From positions 173,909-237,908 of the forward strand of contig NZ_JBBKTX010000004.1 in assembly GCF_044962685.1 (NCBI RefSeq): DNA of 64,000 bases. Reading direction: 5' to 3'. The notes beneath the pieces are model-generated. The model was not told the origin of the DNA and made no database searches. It worked only from the letters and a program-made list of their open reading frames with translations. This DNA is from Oceanobacter antarcticus (GTDB taxonomy: Bacteria; Pseudomonadota; Gammaproteobacteria; Pseudomonadales; Oceanobacteraceae). The translations under genes and the position numbers were made by a program. Of this stretch, positions 17,290 to 26,278 are shown piece by piece. How positions within the stretch are numbered: position 1 is the first letter of the stretch; every line of letters begins with the position of its first letter.

Positions 17290-17556
17290 GTCCGTCTTGC
17301 CGCAGATGCGGTGTTACGTCCCTGTCCGTCTTGCCGCAGATGTGGTGGTACGTCCCTGTCCGTCTTGCCGCAGATGTGGTGGTACGTCCCTGTCCGTCTT
17401 GCCGCAGACGTGGTGGTACGTCCCTGTCCGTCTTGCCGCAGACGTGGTGTTACGTCCCTGTCCGTCTTGCCGCAGACGTGGTGTTACATCCCTGTCCGTC
17501 TTGCCGCAGATGCGGTGTTACGTCCCTGTCCGTCTTGCCGCAGATGCGGTGTTCGG
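17285..17556. repeat. 34-bp minisatellite, 8 tandem copies
   Basis: Eight head-to-tail 34-bp units beginning TCCCTGTCCGTCTTGCCGCA. The first 21 bases are invariant; variation is confined to the ATGCGGTGT segment (GATGCGG, GATGTGG and GACGTGG versions, plus T/G at one site). Each unit holds CCGCA-GA-TGCGG, a small hairpin largely kept by G-U pairing in the variants. There are no spacers, so this is not a CRISPR array. 34 is not a multiple of 3, so the open frames through it are artefacts. 17557-17696 is AT-rich and shows no gene. Confidence 0.92.
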
Positions 17557-17696
17557 AAATAAATTCACTCCTGCATAAACATCAGTAGTGTTAGAGGGCA
17601 TGCGCGAAAAACCTGAATTCACATAAAAACCACAACCCAGTCCAAAAAGATGAAAAACAGGTAACCCTGAGTCAAACCAAGCAAGCCTGATAACGG

Positions 17697-19139
17697 TTAC
17701 CGATGGCTCAGCATGATGTGTCGTGCGACGGAAAACTCTTCCAGTGCGCTGGCGGAGAGGTCTTTGCCGTAACCGGAGCTTTTCAGGCCGCCGTGGGGCA
17801 TTTCGCTGGGAAGCATGAAGTGGTTGTTGATCCAGGTGGTGCCGTATTCGAGCTGGCTGGCGGTGGCCATGGCACGGCCGATATGTCCAGACCAGACCGA
17901 TGAAGCCAGGGCGTATTCGGAGTCGTTGGCCCAGTCGATGGCTTGTTGCGCAGTTGGGCAAGAGGTAACGGAGACCACCGGGCCGAAGACTTCGCGGCGC
18001 ACAATTTCATCGTCGTGGCGGGCACCGGCCAGCAAGGTAGGCTGGTAATAAAAGCCAGGCCCTGCGGGTATCTGCCCACCTGCCAGCAACTGGATATGAG
18101 GCTGTTCGAGCGCCCGTTCGACAAAGCTGGCGACGCTGTTGCGTTGGCGCTGGCTGATCAGCGGGCCGAGATCATTACAACGGTCGTCAGCCTGGTTAAA
18201 GGTCAGCGAGGAGACTTTCTTCGCCAGTGCTTCGATCAGCGGCTGGTAAATACTGGCATCCGCGTAGATGTGGCAAGCGGCGGTGCAGTCTTGCCCAGCG
18301 TTGTAGTAGCCGTAACGACCCACCCCTTCGACCACGGCATCGAGGTTGGCATCTGCCAGCACAATCACCGGGGCTTTGCCGCCCAGTTCCAGATGAGTGC
18401 GTTTGATCGAGCGCCGCGCTGCCTGCAAAACTTTTTGTCCGGTAGAAATATCCCCGGTCAGTGACACCATTCGAACATGACGATGGTTGATCAGCTGGCT
18501 GCCCACGCTGTCGCCTCGGCCCAGCACTATGTTGACGACTCCAGGCGGCAATACCGCGTCAAGAATATCGGCCAATACCAGCGCCGTCAGTGGCGTTTGT
18601 TCCGACGGTTTGAACACCATGGTGTTGCCGGCGGCGATTACCGGGGCAATTTTCCAGGCGGCCATCATCAGCGGGTAATTCCAGGGGGCAATGGCGGCCA
18701 CCACGCCAATGGGGTCGCGGCGAATCATGCTGGTGTGGCCGGGTAAGTATTCCCCTGCGGCCGGGGCAGTCTGGCAACGCACCGCCGCAGCAAAAAAGCG
18801 GAACACATCGGCAGTGGCCAGTACGTCGTCCTCGACCACTTGATGCAAGGGTTTGCCGCAATTCAGTGCTTCCAGCTGTGCCAGTTCCATAGCGCGGGCA
18901 TCGATACCGGCAGCGATGGCCAGCAGCATCGCCGCCCGTTCGCCGGGGCTGGTTTGTTTCCATACTCTGGCGGCCTGACGAGCAGCGGCTACGGCAGCAT
19001 CAACCTGCTCGGCGGATGCCTGCGGCAAGCTGATCAATAACTCCCCCGTACGCGGGTTGATGACGGCTTCAGCCTCTCCGTCTCCGGCCATACGCTGGCC
19101 CTGTATCAGTATGTTCGTCGGCAGCTTATTGGCATTCAT
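17697..19139 (-). CDS. PatD-like aldehyde dehydrogenase (gamma-aminobutyraldehyde dehydrogenase paralogue)
   Basis: NAD-dependent aldehyde dehydrogenase, 480 residues, clearly paralogous to the PatD at 24634 (shared EYLPG.TSMIRRDP, APWNYPLMMA, NAGQDCTAAC, FGPVVSVT and SSGYGKD/MSGYGKD blocks). The catalytic Cys is in NAGQDCTAAC, the general-base Glu in LELGGKAP, and the Rossmann GxxxG in SLTGDISTG. Probable substrate is a 4-aminobutanal-type aldehyde from putrescine or spermidine, inferred from the paralogue and the polyamine neighbourhood. It is read away from the LysR gene just upstream on the same strand (24 bp gap), so the regulator and this gene may be cotranscribed. Confidence 0.82.
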   Translation of the reverse strand: MNANKLPTNILIQGQRMAGDGEAEAVINPRTGELLISLPQASAEQVDAAVAAARQAARVWKQTSPGERAAMLLAIAAGIDARAMELAQLEALNCGKPLHQVVEDDVLATADVFRFFAAAVRCQTAPAAGEYLPGHTSMIRRDPIGVVAAIAPWNYPLMMAAWKIAPVIAAGNTMVFKPSEQTPLTALVLADILDAVLPPGVVNIVLGRGDSVGSQLINHRHVRMVSLTGDISTGQKVLQAARRSIKRTHLELGGKAPVIVLADANLDAVVEGVGRYGYYNAGQDCTAACHIYADASIYQPLIEALAKKVSSLTFNQADDRCNDLGPLISQRQRNSVASFVERALEQPHIQLLAGGQIPAGPGFYYQPTLLAGARHDDEIVRREVFGPVVSVTSCPTAQQAIDWANDSEYALASSVWSGHIGRAMATASQLEYGTTWINNHFMLPSEMPHGGLKSSGYGKDLSASALEEFSVARHIMLSHR

Positions 19140-19163
19140 GGGTTTTCTCTCTTGGGCAGATCG

Positions 19164-20081
19164 TCAGCTGTTGGCGTGGTTATGGCGTACTGGCAGGGAT
19201 TCCCGAGCCACTGGCAGGAACAGGTCAATCAGCGGATTGCGAGCACCGCCACGACGCCAGGCCAGACCGATATCGAGGGTTTCCGATACTTCGGTGATAC
19301 GACGAGCCTCGACGGTATCGCCTTCGACCGACCATGGCCGGTAGGTCATATCCGGCATCAGCGCCACTCCCATGCCTGCCGATACCAGGCTGCGCACCGC
19401 TTCCACCGAGGCACTGCGCAGGCTGACGGTGGGCTTGCTGGCGGCCGGTGCCCAGAGGTTACGAATGCGTTGTTCCATTTCATCGACGTTAAGCAGAATC
19501 AGCGGTTCATGCAGCAAATCCTTGAAGCCGATACTGTCGAGCTGCAGCAGTTCGTGATCGGGCGGCAACCAGAGACGGTAATGGGAAAAGGTCAGTACTT
19601 CGGTATTCAGGGCGCTGAGGTATTTGAGATTCGACAGGATCAACACCCCGACATCGATCTCACCACTGACTAACAGATGCTCGATATAGTCCCGGTCATC
19701 TTCAACCACCCGTAATTTGACGCGGTGATAAATGCGCTGGAAGCGCGCCAGCAGATCAGCCAGATAATATCCGGCCACCAGACTGGTCACGCCGACGGTC
19801 AGCTCGCCAGCCACTTCATCGGTGCTTTGTTGCAGGCTGCGACGGGCGTTGTCTACCGATGCCAGCACCAGATGTGCCTGACGCAAAAACTGATGGCCCT
19901 GGTGCGTCAGTTCCATGCCCTTGGCGTGCCGACTGAACAGGGTGACGCCGAGGTCATCTTCCAGCTGTTTGATGGCGGTGGTGAGGGTCGACTGCGAAAT
20001 CGGCACCGCCTGCGCCGCCGCCGATACCGACCCGGTTTCGGCAATGGCAATAAAGTATCGAATCTGGCGCAGGCTCATCAT
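19164..20081 (-). CDS. LysR-family transcriptional regulator
   Basis: DNA-binding regulator with an N-terminal winged HTH (MSLRQIRYFIAIAETGSVSA, then SQSTLTTAIKQLEDDLGVTL) and a C-terminal periplasmic-binding-like effector domain; 305 residues from the ATG at 20081 (a twin ATG at 20078), the usual LysR length. An in-frame ATG at 20165 would add 28 atypical residues. It is divergent from the ydcS-patD operon and upstream of the PatD paralogue, so it probably controls polyamine genes on both sides. The ligand is unknown. Confidence 0.85.
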   Translation of the reverse strand: MMSLRQIRYFIAIAETGSVSAAAQAVPISQSTLTTAIKQLEDDLGVTLFSRHAKGMELTHQGHQFLRQAHLVLASVDNARRSLQQSTDEVAGELTVGVTSLVAGYYLADLLARFQRIYHRVKLRVVEDDRDYIEHLLVSGEIDVGVLILSNLKYLSALNTEVLTFSHYRLWLPPDHELLQLDSIGFKDLLHEPLILLNVDEMEQRIRNLWAPAASKPTVSLRSASVEAVRSLVSAGMGVALMPDMTYRPWSVEGDTVEARRITEVSETLDIGLAWRRGGARNPLIDLFLPVARESLPVRHNHANS

Positions 20082-20486
20082 GGCAAAACAGGTGCTCCGC
20101 GAGGGGTTGTCCAAGGGGGTCATGGTGACGTAGTACATGTCTTCATTGTTAGCAATGTCACTCACACCGGCGACGACTGCTTGACCCTGATGGCGGTGGC
20201 CAACACTCGTCCGTCACCCACACCAGACAAGGGTTTTCCAGTAAATACCGGGGCTTACGCCAGTATTAACAATCTGTTTTGGATATACCACCGCTAATTT
20301 TTTCTTGGCTATCGTTTTTTTAGAAGGCTTCTTTCTTAATTAACAATTGGAGCCAGACAAACCCCTCGCTTTAGCCTGAAGCCCTCGTTGCATCCCGTTC
20401 CACAGCTTCCGCCATCCGTAGCGGCGCTCGGGACACGACGTTAAACCGGCGCAAGCCTTCCATACGTTCAGGCAGAGGAAAACCCC
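20082..20486. promoter_or_regulatory. Divergent control region between the LysR gene and ydcS
   Basis: About 400 bp without a convincing gene; AT-rich at 20270-20350. A weak sigma-54-like element is visible, TTGGCTATCGTTTTTTT at 20305-20321: GG is in place but the -12 position is TT instead of GC. No clear T-N11-A LysR box was identified by eye. Ribosome site GAGG precedes the ydcS ATG. Confidence 0.35.
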
Positions 20487-21620
20487 ATGGCAACACGTCA
20501 TCTGATACTCAGCACCTTGTTGGCTGCCAGCGCACTGACTGCGCTGGCTGGCCCCCAGGGAGAAGGCCGCGTCGATATTATCGCCTGGCCCGGCTACATT
20601 GAACGCGGCGATACCGACCCCGCCTATGACTGGGTCAGCGGCTTTGAGCAGTCCAGCGGTTGTTCCGTCAATGTCAAAACCGCAGCGACTTCGGACGAGA
20701 TGGTCAGCCTGATGTCCAAGGGCGGCTACGACCTGGTTACAGCATCCGGTGATGCCTCGTTACGACTGATTTACGGCAAGCGGGTGCAACCGGTCGACAC
20801 CAGCAAGATCAAGGCCTGGAACAGCATCGATCCACGTCTGCAAAACGCGCCCTGGTTTACCCTTGATGGCAAACACTACGGCGTGCCCTTCCAGTGGGGT
20901 CCCAACCTGATGATGTACAACACCGACGTGTTCAAACAGGCACCGGACAGCTGGAGCGTGGTGTTTGAAGCCACAACCTTGCCAGATGGCCAGTCCAACA
21001 AGGGTCGGGTGCAGGCCTATGACGGTGCCATCTATCTGGCCGATGCCGCGCTGTACCTGAAGTCTGCCCGCCCGGAACTGGGCATCAAGGATCCGTACGA
21101 ACTGAATGAAACCCAGTACAACGCCGTACTGGAGGTATTACGTGCGCAACACAGCCTGATTCATCGCTACTGGCACGACTACAACGTGCAGATGAGTGAT
21201 TTCAAAAACGAAGGCGTGGTGGCCTCCAGCAGCTGGCCTTTTATGGCCAATATCCTGATGTCGGAAGGTGCCCCGATTGCCACTGCGTTCCCGCAAGAAG
21301 GGGTGACGGGTTGGGCCGACACCACCATGTTGGCCACGGATGCCGCGCATCCGAACTGTGCTTACGAGTGGCTCAATTGGTCAATCACGCCCAAGTTGCA
21401 AGGCGACCTGGCGTCCTGGTTTGGTTCGGTTCCGGCGGTGCCCGCCGCCTGTGATGGCAATGAGCTGTTGGGTGCCGAGGGCTGTAAGACCAATGGGATG
21501 GACAACTTCGACCAGGTGTTTTTCTGGAAGACCCCGACCTCCAACTGCAGCAGCCAGGGCAGCTGTGTTTCCTACAGCCGCTGGACTCGGGATTACATCG
21601 CCATTATGGGCGGCCGCTGA
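20487..21620 (+). CDS. ydcS: Putrescine/spermidine ABC transporter substrate-binding protein, YdcS-like
   Basis: Periplasmic binding protein, 377 residues. N-terminal signal peptide (RHLILSTLLAASALTALAG, cleavage near residue 21), then the family-1 spermidine-binding fold (DIIAWPGYIERG, FEQSSGCSVNVK, GVPFQWGPNLMMYN, NEGVVASSSWPFMANIL). The gene order with the four following genes (binding protein, ATPase, two permeases, aldehyde dehydrogenase) is that of E. coli ydcSTUV-patD, which supports the ydcS assignment. Several cysteines near the C-terminus (ACDGNELLGAEGCKT, SNCSSQGSC) could form disulfides. Confidence 0.88.
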   Translation: MATRHLILSTLLAASALTALAGPQGEGRVDIIAWPGYIERGDTDPAYDWVSGFEQSSGCSVNVKTAATSDEMVSLMSKGGYDLVTASGDASLRLIYGKRVQPVDTSKIKAWNSIDPRLQNAPWFTLDGKHYGVPFQWGPNLMMYNTDVFKQAPDSWSVVFEATTLPDGQSNKGRVQAYDGAIYLADAALYLKSARPELGIKDPYELNETQYNAVLEVLRAQHSLIHRYWHDYNVQMSDFKNEGVVASSSWPFMANILMSEGAPIATAFPQEGVTGWADTTMLATDAAHPNCAYEWLNWSITPKLQGDLASWFGSVPAVPAACDGNELLGAEGCKTNGMDNFDQVFFWKTPTSNCSSQGSCVSYSRWTRDYIAIMGGR

Positions 21621-21669
21621 TTCCGCCAAGTACGAGTTAAGTACGAAAAAAGTACGAGTACCGGTTGAC

Positions 21670-21691
21670 TGCCGGGCCTGCTGGCCCGGCA
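21670..21691 (+). terminator. Intercistronic hairpin between ydcS and ydcT
   Basis: TGCCGGGCC-TGCT-GGCCCGGCA, a perfect 9 bp stem with a tetraloop and no T-run. Such stem-loops after binding-protein genes often stabilise the upstream mRNA so the periplasmic protein is made in excess. Preceded by three AGTACGA direct repeats (about 21628-21658). Confidence 0.6.
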
Positions 21692-21718
21692 ATGCTTTCA
21701 CAGGACACGATATATTTT

Positions 21719-22780
21719 ATGAATACCGCTGTTGAGTTTTACCAAACCAGCCGCTGCTTCGGCGATGTCCGGGCGGTCGACCGGGTCTCGCTGAAAATCG
21801 CCGAAGGTGAGTTTTTTTCCATGCTGGGGCCTTCGGGTTCCGGCAAAACCACCTGCCTGCGGCTGATTGCCGGGTTCGAGCAACCGGACGATGGCCATGT
21901 CATCATTCATGGCCGCGATGCCACCGGGTTGCCGCCCTACCAGCGTAACGTCAATACCGTCTTTCAGGACTACGCCCTGTTCCCTCATATGAACGTGCTC
22001 GACAACATCGCCTATGGGCTGATGGTCAAGGGCGTCAACAAAAAAGAGCGCCAGCATCGCGCCGCCGAAGCGCTGGATATGGTGGCGTTGGGGCAGCATG
22101 GCCAGCGCAAACCCTCACAGTTGTCCGGTGGCCAGCGCCAGCGGATTGCACTGGCCCGGGCACTGGTCAATCGGCCCAAAGTGCTGTTGCTGGACGAACC
22201 ACTGGGGGCGCTGGATCTGAAATTACGTGAGCAAATGCAGGGAGAGCTGAAACGGCTGCAACGCCAGCTGGGTATTACCTTTGTATTTGTAACCCACGAC
22301 CAGACCGAAGCGCTGTCGATGTCGGATCGCGTGGCGGTGTTTAACCAGGGCCGGATTGAACAACTGGATTCACCGCGCAATTTGTACAACCAGCCGCAAA
22401 CGGCATTTGTTGCCGGGTTTGTGGGTTCTTCCAATGTCTTGCAAGGTGCACTGGCGCAGCGTTTGTCGGGGAAGTCTGCGGCACTGGCGATTCGCCCGGA
22501 ATACATTTCGCTCGACGCCAATGGCATACACACCGGCTCCGCTCGCTCATCAAGCACGACCCCAGCGGATGTCATCACCCTGCCCGGTGTGATTAAAGAC
22601 GTGCAGTATCAGGGCTCGAACACCCGCTTTGAAGTGGAGCTGGAACCCGGTGTCAGCGTTGCCGCCTCCGAGGCCAACAGTCTGTTGTCGAGCCACACCG
22701 CACTGCTGCCAGGGCAGTTGGTACAGGTCAGCTGGAGCAGCCAGGCCATGGTGTCTTTGCGGGACGAAGCGAGTGCCTGA
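21719..22780 (+). CDS. ydcT: Polyamine ABC transporter ATP-binding protein, YdcT/PotA-like
   Basis: ATPase of the polyamine importer, 353 residues. Walker A GPSGSGKTT, Q-loop VFQDYALFPHM, signature LSGGQRQRIALARAL, Walker B VLLLDEPLGALD, H-loop VTHDQTEA, and a C-terminal TOBE domain. Start ATG 21719 (NTAVEFYQTSRCFG); an earlier in-frame GTG would pull the intercistronic hairpin into the protein. The stop is followed one base later by ydcU. Confidence 0.9.
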   Translation: MNTAVEFYQTSRCFGDVRAVDRVSLKIAEGEFFSMLGPSGSGKTTCLRLIAGFEQPDDGHVIIHGRDATGLPPYQRNVNTVFQDYALFPHMNVLDNIAYGLMVKGVNKKERQHRAAEALDMVALGQHGQRKPSQLSGGQRQRIALARALVNRPKVLLLDEPLGALDLKLREQMQGELKRLQRQLGITFVFVTHDQTEALSMSDRVAVFNQGRIEQLDSPRNLYNQPQTAFVAGFVGSSNVLQGALAQRLSGKSAALAIRPEYISLDANGIHTGSARSSSTTPADVITLPGVIKDVQYQGSNTRFEVELEPGVSVAASEANSLLSSHTALLPGQLVQVSWSSQAMVSLRDEASA

Positions 22781-22781
22781 T

Positions 22782-23750
22782 ATGACTTCAAAATCGTCAC
22801 TGTCTGCGGCTGATAACAGCCCGGTTTTTACCCCTCCATCCGGGCTGCTGTATCAGGCCGCAGATCGGCTTTATCGTCGCCCCAATCTGCTGCTGGCCTT
22901 GCTGCTGCTACCGCCGCTGCTGTGGTTTGGCTCGGTGTATATTGCCTCGCTGCTGGCGCTGTTATGGCAAGGGCTGTACACCTTCGACGACTTCACCATG
23001 CTAGTGAGTCATACCCTGACGCTGGAAAACTATGCCCGGCTGTTTGATCCTGCCAATTTCGACATCATCCTGCGTACCCTGCTGATGGCGCTGGCGGTCT
23101 CCGCGTTCAGTGCCGTACTGGCGTTCCCGGTGGCTTATTACATGGCGCGCTACGCCAGTGGTCGCACCAAGGCCTTTTTCTATCTCGGCGTGATGTTACC
23201 GATGTGGACCAGTTACATCGTCAAGGCTTATGCCTGGACGCTGCTGCTGGCGCAGGAGGGTGTGTCGCAGTGGTTTATTCATCTGCTCGGGCTGACGCCG
23301 CTACTCGATGCACTGCTGGCGCTTCCCGGCCTGGGGGGAAGTACGCTATCGACTTCCAGCCTCGGGCGTTTTTTTGTGTTCACTTACATCTGGCTGCCGT
23401 TCATGATTCTGCCCATTCAGGCATCACTGGAGCGCTTGCCGCCGTCGTTGTTGCAGGCTTCTTCCGACCTTGGCGCTACGCCGTTCAAAACCTTCCGCCA
23501 CGTGATTCTGCCGTTGTCGGTGCCGGGTATTGCCGCCGGTTCCATCTTTACCTTTTCGCTGACGCTGGGGGATTACATTGTGCCGCAGCTGGTAGGGCCG
23601 CCGGGTTTGTTCCTCGGCAGTATGGTGTACGTACAACAAGGATCGATTGGCAATATGCCGATGGCTGCTGCGTTTACGCTGGTGCCGATTGTGTTGATTG
23701 CGGTTTATCTGTCGATTGTGAAACGTCTGGGGGCTTTTGATGCACTCTGA
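22782..23750 (+). CDS. ydcU: Polyamine ABC transporter permease, YdcU/PotB-like
   Basis: Inner-membrane permease with MetI-type fold, 322 residues. A 50-residue N-terminal cytoplasmic region precedes the first helix (LLLALLLLPPLLWFGSVY); six helices follow. The EAA-type loop ASSDLGATPFKTFRHVILPL couples to the ATPase. Start ATG at 22782 immediately after the ydcT stop. It overlaps ydcV by about 11 nt. Confidence 0.9.
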   Translation: MTSKSSLSAADNSPVFTPPSGLLYQAADRLYRRPNLLLALLLLPPLLWFGSVYIASLLALLWQGLYTFDDFTMLVSHTLTLENYARLFDPANFDIILRTLLMALAVSAFSAVLAFPVAYYMARYASGRTKAFFYLGVMLPMWTSYIVKAYAWTLLLAQEGVSQWFIHLLGLTPLLDALLALPGLGGSTLSTSSLGRFFVFTYIWLPFMILPIQASLERLPPSLLQASSDLGATPFKTFRHVILPLSVPGIAAGSIFTFSLTLGDYIVPQLVGPPGLFLGSMVYVQQGSIGNMPMAAAFTLVPIVLIAVYLSIVKRLGAFDAL

Positions 23751-24549
23751 TCAACACGCCGGTTTGTGGCTGAAAACAGCGGCCTGGGGTGGTCTGGTGT
23801 TCCTGCATTTCCCCATTGTCATTATTGCCCTGTACGCCTTTAACACCGAAGAGTCGGCGTTCAGCTTTCCACCCAAGGGTTTTACCCTGCACTGGTTCAG
23901 TGTTGCGTTTGGACGTGCTGATGTCCTTGAATCGATTGGCCTGTCGCTGAAAATTGCCAGCCTTGCCACCGCTATTGCCATGGTGCTGGGCACGCTGGCG
24001 GCGGCAGCCATGTATCGCCGTTCGTTCTTCGGCAAAGACAGCATCACCCTGATGCTAATTCTGCCGATTGCCCTGCCCGGTATTATCACCGGTCTGGCAC
24101 TGTTGCAGGCATTCCAGGCCATGGATATCCAGCCTGGCATCCTCACCATAGTGATTGGCCATGCCACTTTCTGTGTGGTGATTGTTTACAACAACGTCGT
24201 CGCCCGCTTTCGCCGCACCTCCGGCAGCCTGATCGAAGCCTCGATGGATCTGGGTGCCGATGGCTGGCAGACCTTTCGCTACATCGTGTTGCCCAATCTG
24301 GGCAGCGCCATGCTCGCCGGTGGCATGCTGGCGTTTGCGCTGTCGTTTGATGAACTGATTGTCACCACCTTCACCGCCGGTCACGAAAAACCGCTGCCAA
24401 TCTGGCTATTGAACCAGCTGACCCGACCACGGGATGTGCCGGTCACCAACGTGGTTGCGCTGATGGTGATGCTCGCCACCATGGTGCCGGTTTTTCTGGC
24501 TTACCTCCTCACCCGAGGTGGCGATGACGTTGCCGGTAGCGGCAAATAA
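23740..24549 (+). CDS. ydcV: Polyamine ABC transporter permease, YdcV/PotC-like
   Basis: Second permease, 269 residues, six predicted helices beginning GLVFLHFPIVIIALYAF. The EAA loop is EASMDLGADGWQTFRYIVLP. ATG 23740 lies inside the end of ydcU; a TTG one codon earlier is less likely. The motif NTEESAFSFPPKGFTLHWF after helix 1 is typical of PotC/YdcV proteins. Confidence 0.9.
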   Translation: MHSDQHAGLWLKTAAWGGLVFLHFPIVIIALYAFNTEESAFSFPPKGFTLHWFSVAFGRADVLESIGLSLKIASLATAIAMVLGTLAAAAMYRRSFFGKDSITLMLILPIALPGIITGLALLQAFQAMDIQPGILTIVIGHATFCVVIVYNNVVARFRRTSGSLIEASMDLGADGWQTFRYIVLPNLGSAMLAGGMLAFALSFDELIVTTFTAGHEKPLPIWLLNQLTRPRDVPVTNVVALMVMLATMVPVFLAYLLTRGGDDVAGSGK

Positions 24550-24563
24550 CGAGGCAATATTCC

Positions 24564-24629
24564 ATGACCGCTGATCCATACACATTATCTGACACCCGTC
24601 CGACCTATCGTCTGAACAAAGAGGCCTAA
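24564..24629 (+). CDS. Short ORF with TRPT-YRL motif (21 aa), between ydcV and patD
   Basis: ATG at 24564 with GAGG 9 bases upstream, 21 codons (MTADPYTLSDTRPTYRLNKE plus A), TAA at 24627. It fits exactly between ydcV and patD, whose start is 4 bases further. I do not recognise it. A second mini-ORF at 37447 shares TRPT(S)YRL, and the two DNA stretches differ at Arg third positions, which hints at conservation of the peptide and not only of the DNA. It could be a leader peptide or a small transporter-associated protein, or chance. Confidence 0.35.
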   Translation: MTADPYTLSDTRPTYRLNKEA

Positions 24630-24633
24630 TACC

Positions 24634-26058
24634 ATGCTCAATAAAATGCTGATTAACGGGGAACTGGTTGCTGGCGAAGGCAAGCAACTGGAAGTATTTA
24701 ATCCTGCCACTGGCGAGGTACTGTGCCTGATTGCCGAAGCCACCGCCGCTCAGGTCAACACCGCCGTCAGTGCCGCTGATAACGCCTTCGACAGCTGGAG
24801 CCAGCAAGCGCCCAAAGACCGCGCCTACCTGCTGCTGCAATTGGCCGATCGTATTGAAGCCATGAGCGAAGAGTTCGCCCGTCTCGAATGTAACGACACC
24901 GGCAAACCCTTCTCCGCCATGCAGGCCGACGAAATTCCGGCCGTTGCCGATGTCTTCCGCTTTTTTGCCGGAGCCTCACGTTGTCTCAGTGGTTCCGCAG
25001 CAGCGGAATACCTGCCCGGTTTCACCTCCATGATTCGCCGCGATCCACTTGGCGTCGTGGCTTCCATCGCGCCCTGGAACTACCCCTTGATGATGGCCTC
25101 ATGGAAACTCGCTCCCGCTCTGGCTGCCGGTAACTGTGTTGTGATCAAACCGTCGGAACTAACGCCACTTACCACCCTCAAGTTGGGCGAAATCATGCAG
25201 GAGATTTTCCCGGCTGGCGTCGTCAATACCGTCTTTGGCGGCGGCGCCAGCGTCGGCGCTACCCTGACCACCCATCCAGAGGTGCGCATGGTGTCGCTGA
25301 CCGGCTCGATCGCCACCGGCCAGAAAATCGTGCAATCCAGCACCGAAGATATGAAACGCACCCATATGGAACTGGGCGGCAAGGCACCGGTGCTGATTTT
25401 TGACGACGCCGATATCGACGACGCCGTCGAAGGCTTACGGGCGTTCGGCTACTACAACGCCGGACAAGACTGCACCGCCGCCTGTCGCATCTACGCCCAG
25501 AAAGGCGTGTACCAGCAACTGGTCGATAAACTGGCCGCCGCCGTCTCCACCATCAAAATCGGCAGCCAGTACGAAGACGGCACAGAAATGGGGCCGCTGG
25601 TTTCCCAGGCCCATCTTGAACGGGTGGCCGGATTTGTGGACCGCGCCCGCGAACAACCTCATATCACCATCGCCACCGGTGGCAAGATCGCCGATCGCGC
25701 AGGCTATTTCTACGAACCGACCTTGATTGTTGGCGCCAAACAAGACGACGAAATTGTCCGCCGTGAAGTCTTTGGCCCAGTCGTCTCCATCACCGAATTC
25801 GACACCGAAGCCCAGGCTCTGGCCTGGGCCAACGATTCCGACTATGGCCTCGCCTCTTCCCTCTGGACCGCCGATACCGGCCGCGCCGCCCGCCTCAGTG
25901 CCCGCTTGCAATACGGCTGCACCTGGGTCAACACCCACTTTATGCTCACCAGCGAAATGCCCCACGGCGGTATGAAGATGTCGGGATATGGCAAGGACAT
26001 GTCGATGTACGGCCTGGAAGACTACACCACCGTGCGTCATGTGATGATCAAACACTGA
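24634..26058 (+). CDS. patD: Gamma-aminobutyraldehyde dehydrogenase
   Basis: Oxidises 4-aminobutanal, from putrescine transamination or oxidation, to GABA using NAD. The protein is 474 residues, the same length as E. coli PatD (YdcW), and nearly colinear with it: EYLPGFTSMIRRDPLGVVAS, APWNYPLMMASWKLAPALAA, VRMVSLTGSIATG, THMELGGKAPV (general base), FGYYNAGQDCTAACRIYAQK (catalytic Cys) and YGLEDYTTVRHVMIKH at the C-terminus. It is the last gene of the ydcSTUV-patD operon. Confidence 0.95.
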   Translation: MLNKMLINGELVAGEGKQLEVFNPATGEVLCLIAEATAAQVNTAVSAADNAFDSWSQQAPKDRAYLLLQLADRIEAMSEEFARLECNDTGKPFSAMQADEIPAVADVFRFFAGASRCLSGSAAAEYLPGFTSMIRRDPLGVVASIAPWNYPLMMASWKLAPALAAGNCVVIKPSELTPLTTLKLGEIMQEIFPAGVVNTVFGGGASVGATLTTHPEVRMVSLTGSIATGQKIVQSSTEDMKRTHMELGGKAPVLIFDDADIDDAVEGLRAFGYYNAGQDCTAACRIYAQKGVYQQLVDKLAAAVSTIKIGSQYEDGTEMGPLVSQAHLERVAGFVDRAREQPHITIATGGKIADRAGYFYEPTLIVGAKQDDEIVRREVFGPVVSITEFDTEAQALAWANDSDYGLASSLWTADTGRAARLSARLQYGCTWVNTHFMLTSEMPHGGMKMSGYGKDMSMYGLEDYTTVRHVMIKH

Positions 26059-26278
26059 GTTGACCAACATCCGCAGGGTTGTCCGGTGTGATGCCCTGCG
26101 AGCGTTCAGCGGTTGTGATTATTGTGTGAATCCAGAGATGACAGTTATTACGCCCTTGGTGCCAATACGGGTGCCAACCCGGTTCGTTTTCATGTCATGG
26201 TAGCCATCGCCGTCGTGGTAAACATGGCTGCGATACCTGATACCCGTCTTCAGTAACATAGAAAGAGGTCAGCGAACC

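Noticed and set aside
17285..17556. CRISPR array candidate
   Set aside because: Units are contiguous with no spacers; only a few positions vary.
17297..17588. Three overlapping plus-strand reading frames with Pro/Cys/Arg repeats
   Set aside because: They are a by-product of a 34-bp repeat, which reads open in all three frames; no ribosome site or homology.
20305..20321. Sigma-54 promoter for ydcS
   Set aside because: -24 GG fits but the -12 GC is absent and no operator accompanies it; kept only as a remark.
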